IMG/VR virus record: IMGVR_UViG_3300042556_001421 | Location: 1-34,379 of that record | Direction: 5' to 3' (one strand) | Source: a virus | DNA: 34,379 nucleotides | Shown here: piece after piece, positions 1 through 7,500 of the stretch | How the letters are laid out: each line of letters starts with the position of its first letter | How positions within the stretch are numbered: position 1 is the stretch's first letter | Position numbers and translations under genes: made by a program | The notes under the pieces: generated by a model | What the model was told of the DNA's origin: nothing | Database searches by the model: none | Seen by the model: only the letters and a program-made list of their open reading frames with translations

Positions 1-390
1 GAATTTATCGGCATACTTAAATCCGTTCTTTTCACACCACATTCCGTAGGTAGTTTTAGAGTTTTTGCTGATTTTGTTCTTTGAATTGGAAAATACAAAA
101 CGAATGTCCAAATTGGGGTTTTGTTCCTTTACTAATTGATGTTTCTTGCGGTCTGCCGCAACAAATCTACCTTTTGTTTCTACCCTGATACCATTAGGTA
201 ACTTAAAATCAGGATGATAATTGTGAGATGAAGCAGGAATGATGTATTCAACCTTTTCAGTTTCATATTCTACTTTTATTCCTCTACTTTCTATTTGAGA
301 TGATATGGATTCTTCCAAACCAGACTTAAATCCATATTTTTGTGCAACCCATTTAGAGTTGTTTTTTTTCTTTGTAACCTTTTTAGCCAT
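1..390 (-). CDS. T7-type endonuclease I (Holliday junction resolvase), 3' end outside window
   Basis: The 130 codons visible align along their length with phage T7 endonuclease I (gp3), a nuclease that resolves branched DNA. The metal-binding catalytic set of T7 (Glu20, Asp55, Glu65, Lys67) maps, with a constant offset of six, to Glu26 (SGLEES), Asp61 (HPDF), Glu71 and Lys73 (VETKG). The later segment RFVFSNSKNKISKNSKTTYG also matches T7. T7 endonuclease I is 149 aa, so only a short C-terminal tail is missing; the frame is still open at base 1. The start ATG (390-388) lies five bases after the stop of the 99-aa gene, preceded by A/T-rich sequence. The N-terminus is Lys-rich. T4 itself uses the unrelated endonuclease VII (gp49), so this phage may use a T7-like enzyme for debranching DNA before packaging. 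The family call is firm; the role in packaging is inferred. Confidence 0.93.
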   Translation of the reverse strand, partial: MAKKVTKKKNNSKWVAQKYGFKSGLEESISSQIESRGIKVEYETEKVEYIIPASSHNYHPDFKLPNGIRVETKGRFVAADRKKHQLVKEQNPNLDIRFVFSNSKNKISKNSKTTYGMWCEKNGFKYADKF

Positions 391-395
391 TAAAA

Positions 396-695
396 TTATT
401 TTGTTCTATCTTTTTTACCGTATGGTTTTGCATCCGTATATCCATTTTTTAAATACGAACTACCACCACCAATTTGGCCACCTGCAATACCATATCTACT
501 TTTAGCCGGTGTAATTGCTTCAAATGCTGCAATAGCTTTATCATCTGCGTTTTTTGTTCCAGAAAAATCAACCCCTACTGAATATTTTGTTTTATCTTTC
601 GATTTATTTGCATCTACTAATTCTGCAGCTGGTTTACCTTCTTGCCAATCACCAGATTTTTGTTCATTGTATAATTCTAAAATAGTTTTAGCCAT
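396..695 (-). CDS. Hypothetical 99-aa Gly-rich protein, probably late
   Basis: I do not recognise this family. The protein is hydrophilic, with a helical start (MAKTILELYNEQ), a middle rich in Lys and Asp, and a Gly-rich stretch (GIAGGQIGGGSSYLKNGY) before a basic tail ending KKDRTK. The open frame could begin further upstream at 758, but that would overlap the preceding gene and add residues typical of untranslated AT-rich leader. The ATG at 695 follows an ATATTTATA late-type motif (712-719) by 16 bases, so I chose it. Its position at the end of the structural region and next to a resolvase suggests a minor virion or assembly protein, but nothing in the sequence proves that. Confidence 0.7.
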   Translation of the reverse strand: MAKTILELYNEQKSGDWQEGKPAAELVDANKSKDKTKYSVGVDFSGTKNADDKAIAAFEAITPAKSRYGIAGGQIGGGSSYLKNGYTDAKPYGKKDRTK

Positions 696-711
696 ATTAT
701 TTGTTTTTAAG

Positions 712-719
712 TATAAATA
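712..719 (-). promoter_or_regulatory. Late-type motif, before the 99-aa gene
   Basis: Coding strand TATTTATA within CTATATTTATAC, 16 bases before the ATG at 695. It is one of five identical octamers placed upstream of separate late-type genes. Confidence 0.5.
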
Positions 720-738
720 TAGATTATTTGATAAAAAA

Positions 739-1398
739 TTATAATTTAGGTCTAACAAAACCGGCCGTAAATGGATAATGTGAATTTGGTATCAAACCTA
801 AAGACAAAAATGTTTCAGCTAACCAAAAGTGACTATGTATTTTTAAAGATATATCCGTTACATCTGGAATCATATTAATCCATTTACTCATTACATCAAC
901 ACTTCCCATAAACATTGAATCTTCACATATAAATTTATATGGATTTACTTCAATTAGTTTAATATCTCTTCCAAATAAATCATTCGGATGTTCGTTTATC
1001 CATTCATAAACATTTATATTAACCAATTCATTTATTGATAATACGGAATCACTTCTCATTAAAATAACTATATCGTAATCTTTGTGTGATTCTAACATCA
1101 ATCTATGTAAGTTTTTCCAATGAAAAAATAACTGATTAGAATTTGGATATTCTGGTTTTATTGGAAATATCAAATCTTCATTTAAAATATCATAAACACA
1201 GTTTGGTAAATAATCGGTTATCATATTCGGTGTAACATCAAACTCTTTAATTAAATCACTATTTGAATATTTTTGTTTAGATTTATTCCAAGTAGAAAAA
1301 TAATAATCACAATCGTAATATTTCTCTATATCAACCCATTTATCTATACAATTATCAAATTCTCGATACATTCCATAAATTAAAATGGCAGCTCTCAT
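739..1398 (-). CDS. Putative glycosyltransferase-like protein
   Basis: A 219-aa protein starting MRAAILIYGMYREFD, a beta-strand and loop opening of the kind seen in nucleotide-diphospho-sugar transferase folds. In the middle, DYDIVILMRSDSVL resembles the strand carrying an acidic metal-binding motif in WavE-like and related phage or LPS glycosyltransferases, where a YDIVIRMRSD-type segment recurs. A later segment, FICEDSMFMGSVDVMSKW, resembles the acceptor-side part of such enzymes. I chose the ATG at 1398, one base after the upstream stop; a TTG twelve bases earlier would overlap that gene and is less likely. The placement directly behind a tail structural gene suggests it could glycosylate a virion protein or act on host surface sugars. 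The fold is inferred from motifs only and no sugar specificity can be read. Confidence 0.5.
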   Translation of the reverse strand: MRAAILIYGMYREFDNCIDKWVDIEKYYDCDYYFSTWNKSKQKYSNSDLIKEFDVTPNMITDYLPNCVYDILNEDLIFPIKPEYPNSNQLFFHWKNLHRLMLESHKDYDIVILMRSDSVLSINELVNINVYEWINEHPNDLFGRDIKLIEVNPYKFICEDSMFMGSVDVMSKWINMIPDVTDISLKIHSHFWLAETFLSLGLIPNSHYPFTAGFVRPKL

Positions 1399-1399
1399 A

Positions 1400-2578
1400 T
1401 TATGTATCAAATCTTACAATAAAGTTTACAGGAATATCTGGTTCCGATTTTATTGGTTGTGGAAGTTTTGCCACTGCAACTAAATCACAATTATCATCAT
1501 ATAAACCAATTGTAGTAATAAATGGTGCAAGGAATGAACCGGTTGAATCTACCGAACTACTCAAATCGTAGTGTTCAAATCCGGCCTTTAAATTTCCAAT
1601 AGACCCCGTATAACCATAATTCAATATATTACCATTTTCTAATATAGATTTTTTACGAATATATTTTGCTCCTGGATTGGTTGCTGTTTTGTAAATTTTA
1701 CCATCCGACCCTGTTACGAATCCCACTTCTTTTCCTATTTCAACAATTGCCGATGGGTTTTGTGATACATTGAATTCATCCTCATTTACAATCAAAAGAT
1801 ATTCATTTTCGTAAATTGTTTGTGTTGATTTATAACTTAATTCCCAATTATTTTTTAATAAATCTGCAGAATTTCTTGTTAAAACTACCAATCCTTGATT
1901 ATAAAAAACATTTCCCATTTTAATACCCTGTGATTCTTCCGGTAAAAATGGTATATCTTCAACTATCACAACACCGGTTTCAATGTCTATCGATACTATT
2001 GTCAATTCATATGAATTACCACTATAAGACACCGATAATATATTATTTTCTAAATCGAAATCACCAACCATATCATCAATTGAAGCGGAATATATGTAAT
2101 TTGATAAATCTGAAAAATTTATCAATTCATTTTCTACATCAATTCTACTTAATCTTATTGAATCTCTATTATCTTGTATATTACCAAATGAATCATCAAA
2201 ATATGAAATTTCATTTAATTGATTTAGATTGTCTTTTAAAATAACTGAACCTTTTTTAATCCCTTCACCAACATAAACATTTGGAATTGATATTACCTTT
2301 GCACTACCACTTAAAAATCTTTCTTTGGATAAGATTGAATCCGTATACGATTTTGTTTTATTTCCAGTTCTTAAAAATGGGTTGTCTTCATAACCATTAT
2401 AAAATTGAGCTCTTAATTGTCCGTATATAGAATTTTTAGGGAATTGATTGGATAATATTGAAGAAGTTTCGTTAGCCTCCAACAAATCAATTTCACTGGA
2501 ATCATTAGAAAAACTCCACTCTTTGTAGGCCTTAAATGGCCTTATACTAATATCCGACTTTGGTATTCTTTTTAACAT
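1400..2578 (-). CDS. Virion structural protein, tail/baseplate associated (392 aa)
   Basis: I cannot name an exact homologue. The last ~40 residues (ITTIGLYDDNCDLVAVAKL, then PQPIK, ending in a VRFD-type strand) closely match the end of the 412-aa protein encoded just upstream. IGLYDD-x-LVAVAK motifs of this sort recur in tail fibre and baseplate proteins of contractile-tailed phages. The remainder is predicted beta-rich, with many short Ile/Val/Tyr strands, no signal peptide and no membrane segment. The gene follows a rho-independent terminator and has an ATATTTATA motif (2585-2592) only six bases before the ATG, so it is probably transcribed separately, perhaps from a nearly leaderless mRNA. 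It is the last clear structural gene of the module. Confidence 0.7.
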   Translation of the reverse strand: MLKRIPKSDISIRPFKAYKEWSFSNDSSEIDLLEANETSSILSNQFPKNSIYGQLRAQFYNGYEDNPFLRTGNKTKSYTDSILSKERFLSGSAKVISIPNVYVGEGIKKGSVILKDNLNQLNEISYFDDSFGNIQDNRDSIRLSRIDVENELINFSDLSNYIYSASIDDMVGDFDLENNILSVSYSGNSYELTIVSIDIETGVVIVEDIPFLPEESQGIKMGNVFYNQGLVVLTRNSADLLKNNWELSYKSTQTIYENEYLLIVNEDEFNVSQNPSAIVEIGKEVGFVTGSDGKIYKTATNPGAKYIRKKSILENGNILNYGYTGSIGNLKAGFEHYDLSSSVDSTGSFLAPFITTIGLYDDNCDLVAVAKLPQPIKSEPDIPVNFIVRFDT

Positions 2579-2584
2579 ATCGTA

Positions 2585-2592
2585 TATAAATA
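2585..2592 (-). promoter_or_regulatory. Late-type motif, before the 392-aa structural gene
   Basis: Coding strand TATTTATA within GATATTTATATAC, only 6 bases before the ATG and directly after a terminator. A transcript from it would be almost leaderless. Confidence 0.55.
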
Positions 2593-2601
2593 TCTTAAAA
2601 C

Positions 2602-2628
2602 TAAAAACCCACCAAATTACGGTGGGTC
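2602..2628 (-). terminator. Rho-independent terminator after the 412-aa structural gene
   Basis: Coding strand stem ACCCACC, loop of 7, stem GGTGGGT, followed by a T-run. It is GC-rich in an AT-rich setting. It ends the transcript containing the 207- and 412-aa genes. Confidence 0.85.
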
Positions 2629-2651
2629 ATAGTTTTTATTTTATTCTCCGA

Positions 2652-3890
2652 TTAGAAGTCTAATTTAACTTTGATTGCAATCTCCTTATCGAATGATTTT
2701 TCGATTGGTTTAGAAACTTTAGCTACTGCTAATAATTCATTTGCATCATCATAAAGACCAACGGTTGTAATGTATACTTTAGGGTCTCTTTCAAATAATG
2801 GTTGAACAAATTCACCTACTAATCCGGTTACGAATGTTGGGTTATTTGAGAAGTTGAATTCTCTATTGTTTGCTCTTACGAAGTAATGAGATGTAGAAAC
2901 ATTCTCAGTTCTTCTCATTTGGAAATCTGCACCTGCACTAATTGAATTTAATAATGCAACTGAACCGGAGTTTGCTCCATTATTTTGATGATAAATATTT
3001 GTTATTGATGAGTTAGCTGGTGCTAATTTTACATCAACTCTATTTTGTAATGCAGTTGGATTTAATAATATAATTCCCATATCAGGATAGAATAAACCAT
3101 ATCCTTGACTTGAAGTTACATCAGAATAAGATGTAATACTTGAAGTTAATGCGGAACCAATATTTAATGTTCCTTCTACTACATTATAAACTCTACCTGC
3201 AGTTGTTACATTCTCATCAGAACCACCACTATCATCGATAAGTGTTAAAGAACCTTTTGAACCTGATAATTCTATTGAGAAATTACCTGGGTCTAGTCTT
3301 TCTTTGTATCTAGCTCTGTTTACATTGATTACATAGAAATTTTGTAGGTTGTGTCCGCCTGCAGTTGAACCGGTATAAACACTAAAGAATGCATCAGAAC
3401 TATCCAATAAAACATTCTTAAATTGATTATAAGTTGCCTTTGTTGGTAAATTTGATGAATCAGTTTGTTGTAATGTAGGTGCACCATATCCATTCACATC
3501 ACCATACGCAATTGAGAATTGAACCTCAGCTGCATCACTTGAAGTTGCAACATTATATATATCTAAATAGTATTTTCCACTAACACCAGATTGTTGTGCT
3601 GATGATGTAAAAAATAGATTTAATGAACCTGTATCACCACTCCATATTCCAGAAGTTACGATTTCGGTTCTGTTAGTTACTTTGTCAATTGTGCCAAATT
3701 TCTTATAGATACCATTTGTGATTGTAGTGATATCCGAACTGATTTGTTCACCAGTTCCTAAAAATTGGTTTACGATTCTAACTAATTCGTTAGTATCTAC
3801 CGGAGTTCCTGCGGTGTTTGCTGCACCTGCTAAGTAATTTGATATATTACTTGCTAAAAGGGCCCCTCTTGTGTCTCTTATTACTGCCAT
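2652..3890 (-). CDS. Virion structural protein, tail/baseplate associated (412 aa)
   Basis: The N-terminus (AVIRDTRGALLASNISNYLAG) is followed by a Ser/Thr/Gly-rich beta-structured body and a C-terminal domain with VYITTVGLYDDANELLAVAK, shared with the downstream 392-aa protein. This pattern is typical of phage tail or baseplate surface proteins, but the T4 counterpart is not clear. The ATG at 3890 lies 9 bases after the stop of the 207-aa gene, so it is probably co-transcribed with it. A strong hairpin terminator lies just past its stop codon (2602-2628). Base use is less AT-rich and more even than in the accessory genes, as expected for an abundantly made structural protein. Confidence 0.72.
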   Translation of the reverse strand: MAVIRDTRGALLASNISNYLAGAANTAGTPVDTNELVRIVNQFLGTGEQISSDITTITNGIYKKFGTIDKVTNRTEIVTSGIWSGDTGSLNLFFTSSAQQSGVSGKYYLDIYNVATSSDAAEVQFSIAYGDVNGYGAPTLQQTDSSNLPTKATYNQFKNVLLDSSDAFFSVYTGSTAGGHNLQNFYVINVNRARYKERLDPGNFSIELSGSKGSLTLIDDSGGSDENVTTAGRVYNVVEGTLNIGSALTSSITSYSDVTSSQGYGLFYPDMGIILLNPTALQNRVDVKLAPANSSITNIYHQNNGANSGSVALLNSISAGADFQMRRTENVSTSHYFVRANNREFNFSNNPTFVTGLVGEFVQPLFERDPKVYITTVGLYDDANELLAVAKVSKPIEKSFDKEIAIKVKLDF

Positions 3891-3899
3891 AGTATTTTA

Positions 3900-4523
3900 T
3901 TATTGAACGTAAGTTACTGTTACTGGAATAGTTTGTGAACCACCCGTTTCGTTACCATAAACTGTAATTGTAGTTCTGATAGTCGAAGTTAATGATGGGT
4001 TTGGAATAAATTTGAAAGTTAAACCTTTAGCGATTGCTGCAGTTGCAGATACATCGTCTCCGATAAATACTGGAACTGAACCAATTTCCGATGTTACACC
4101 TTCACCGATGATATCACCCGCGTTTTTGTTAGATAATACAATTGTATATCCTAAACTTCTATTTCCTGCAGGAGATGTAGTTGGAGATAATGCAACCTCA
4201 CCACTTCTTTGATTAACCGATACATTAGGAACACCAAATTCAACAACTGGAATTCTAGTTGTGTTTTTTGGTAAAGTTACTAACTTATACTTCATTACTT
4301 GAGTCTCATCTGGATTAGCTTCTAATACAGGCATGTTTTTAATAGCTGCATCGTAGTAAGCTGAACCCAATGGGTGAGCTGGTTCGTATAATGTGTAATC
4401 AATCTCATCATCTGCTAATGCAAATTGAGTGATGTTTAAACCTTGACCCGCAGCTAATTTTTCTCTACCTTTTTTGGTAAGAATTGCGTCAACAGTTAAT
4501 TCTGTGTTACTTAAATATCCCAT
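3900..4523 (-). CDS. Virion structural protein (207 aa), conserved N-terminal motif
   Basis: The N-terminal segment VDAILTKKGREKLAAGQGL followed by NITQFALADDEIDYTLYEP resembles an N-terminal motif I associate with structural proteins of marine T4-like phages. Its biochemical role is not known to me. The rest alternates short beta strands with Pro/Ser/Thr-rich turns and ends in an Ig-like strand pattern (TIRTTITVYGNETGG, then VTVTYVQ). There is no cysteine, membrane segment or coiled coil. An ATATTTATA late-type motif (4544-4551) lies 20 bases upstream of the ATG, so this gene probably begins its own late transcript, running through the 412-aa gene to the terminator at 2602-2628. Confidence 0.72.
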   Translation of the reverse strand: MGYLSNTELTVDAILTKKGREKLAAGQGLNITQFALADDEIDYTLYEPAHPLGSAYYDAAIKNMPVLEANPDETQVMKYKLVTLPKNTTRIPVVEFGVPNVSVNQRSGEVALSPTTSPAGNRSLGYTIVLSNKNAGDIIGEGVTSEIGSVPVFIGDDVSATAAIAKGLTFKFIPNPSLTSTIRTTITVYGNETGGSQTIPVTVTYVQ

Positions 4524-4543
4524 AATATAATATTATCTTTGTT

Positions 4544-4551
4544 TATAAATA
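4544..4551 (-). promoter_or_regulatory. Late-type motif, before the 207-aa structural gene
   Basis: Coding strand TATTTATA within TTATATTTATAAAC, 20 bases before the ATG at 4523. Confidence 0.55.
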
Positions 4552-4570
4552 TAATTATTTTAAAATTCCG

Positions 4571-7500
4571 TTATTCTACTTCTAAAATTGGTTCAGAAGT
4601 ATTTCTACCCGTTCTATTTACTGTCAATGTATTTGGATTAGATACAAATGTTTCAACCGGTGGTGCACCATCTAAAGTAGTTGCTGCAGTATTTTTTGAA
4701 CCTTTAAAGAAACTATTTTGTAATCCTTTTGTCAAATCCGATGTATTTCTATAATGTGTTGGTAAATATCCACTTACCGGTTTTACTGCAATTATATTAC
4801 CCTGTACATTTGGAACAGTTGAACCACTAAAAGGTTGTATATTTAATTTAGTTTCGGTATAAGTTTGAATATCCGAAATATATCCACCTCTAGGGTCACC
4901 CAACCCATCTGCAGATGATGTTACTGCAAATTTAGTAACCATTCTTTCTTTTTCTTCCGTAATTAATTGAACTCTAATTCTCTCCGTTACTCTTCTATTA
5001 TCTTTGTCAAAATAAGTTCTAATTGCATTACCATTTTGTGCATAAATACCAAATCCAATTGTTTCATATGCAGATTGACCATAGGTTTCAATACCCAATT
5101 CAACCTCAGTTGTAATTGTTGGTTCATCTAATCCTGCATCTATATTTACTTCTCTTTGATAAGATTCTGCATTTGTAATAGTAGTATCAGTATTCTCAAT
5201 TAAACTATCATATTGATACGAATCAGCTATTAAATTTTCCGAAAGATTTGCATCTACTACACTATCGTATTGATTATTTTCTGCAATTACATTTTCGGAT
5301 AAATCTGTATTTACTAATGCATCGTACTGATTATTTTCAGAAGTCATTATAGTGGTGTCCTGATAATGTATTGTTACTTCTTCTTGATAATCATCACCTA
5401 TCGGTCTTTTTCTTGCAACTTTACTTCTTTCTAAAATATGTGGTTCAATTAATAAACCGGTAGTTGCTTTAACCCTTGCTGGCAACATCTTCTTAATATC
5501 TTCAAACATCGATTTCTCATATAGTTTGATTAAGTTAATGTATGCGTAAATATCTCTATTATCAAATCTTTGGAAATAATAATTTCTTAATTCATCTAAT
5601 CTTTTATAATTTGATTTATACTCATCTGCGGGGTCACCAATGTAGTTATCTAAATTCAATCCACCTAAAGATTTAGCAATATCAATATTCAACTCTTTTG
5701 TAGGAGAGAAGAATAAACCAACTCTATTAGAATCAACCGGTGATTGGTCAAACGACTTTTTGGTTGCTCTATTTTTATAAGATAAATCCGAAACCAAAGT
5801 TTGTGATTCAAATCTAACTTTATTTGTAGAATATCGTGTAGAACCCACATCTGGAATTTCTAATACAACCGTTCTATCTATTGCTTCAAATTGATATGGA
5901 TATGTTGTAACTGGATGGAATCCAATTGCAGATGCCGATAACAATGGTTCCGTATTCATTGAATATAATGAAGCTGTTGTTCCAGTTTCATAGTCATTTC
6001 TCGTTAATCCATTTTCAAAATATATGTTTGTATCCACATTTGGCAAAGTTGTATATGTTGCCAAATTTTTAGGGTATTCAAAATCTAATCTAAAATATAA
6101 ATCATCAGTAGACGCAGATGTGTGATTTCCGTTAATCATTTCTGGGAATGAAACGTGTTCATAGAATCGTTCCTTATCCAATGGTGTAGACCACAAACGG
6201 AATTCATCTAAAGAACCAACATACCCACTACCACTTGCAATATAAATGTAGTTACCACCATCCCAACTTGCACTAACATTCAAAACACTTGCAGAAACCG
6301 ATTGTTGAAATATAGTTCTTTCTTTTTCTGATTGTCTTACGTTTAATTCAAAACTAGAAGATATACTTCCACTATTTCTACTAACTTCAATACCAAAGAA
6401 ACCATCATTGAATATTGGTAATAAAGAAGATGTTATTGCATTTGAACCCGAATAATTAAATATAACTTTACCGTATTTAGAATCCGTTGAACCACTAACA
6501 TTTATTCCCCAACCACTACCCGATACGATAGTGAAATTACCACTATATTCTGGTTTTATAAAAAACTCTATTGTATCAGGTTTTCTATTTCTCTCCGTAT
6601 TTTTCCACTCCAATTTAATACTTCCGGAGTTTTGTCCGTAGAATTTAAGTGCAGTTGTTATATTATCAAATTCAAATTTACTTTTATTTGTAGTTGTTAC
6701 TTCTGGTCCACCAAATTCTAAAATTGAAAGGTTAGATGAAGGAATACCATAACAAGCCATTATTGCATAGATACCTCTTCTCGTTCCTTTGTGTTTTAAT
6801 AGGTAAGGTAAGTTATTTACAATTCTTCTCCAAACTTCGTGTGTTCTTTGTTTTGCAGGATTTGTTTCTTTTGCATTTCCATCAGAATCCAAACCAAAGA
6901 CATAATTCCACAATTGACTATCTGTGGCTAAGTTTTTAGCGTCCCAATTGAATGATTTTAATACATCAAATAATAATTTATCCGATATTCCGTTTGTTGA
7001 TTTATAACCCAATCCTCTACTTTTTTCAATTGATTTTGTGTAATAATAGATGTTGTCAAAGTGTTGGCCTATCATTGAGAAAAATAATAGTAAACTTTGA
7101 TTTTCCGTATTATTTACAATGTATTGTGGTATATTATTTAATACATAATTTGGATTGTTAATATCATGTGTTTCCGCTAAATTTATTATATTCACATACC
7201 AATTATCTTTTACAATATTATTGGTCGAAAGTAATCTAATTGAACCATTATAAGGCCAAGTAATTGAGTCACTATCATCTGTTGTAAATTCTGATGGTGT
7301 ATATAAAAATTTCTCAAACCCATCAAACCCATTTATTATTTGATTTTTCTTTAAAGTTTGTCTTTGAATTTCTTGTGTTGATTGTAATGTTCCAGACCAA
7401 GATGCAGTTTGTGCATTTTGGATTGCATTTTCATATACTTCTATCAATTGAACTTTGTATACAAAATTTTCTACTCTTTCTTTTGCCGAACTAAAATGTA

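Noticed and set aside
696-758. Upstream extension of the 99-aa gene to 758
   Set aside because: It would overlap the preceding gene, includes the late-type motif, and translates into residues typical of AT-rich leader.
1399-1410. TTG start at 1410 for the glycosyltransferase-like gene
   Set aside because: The ATG at 1398 begins the beta strand typical of the fold and sits right after the upstream stop; the TTG adds only four residues inside the previous gene.
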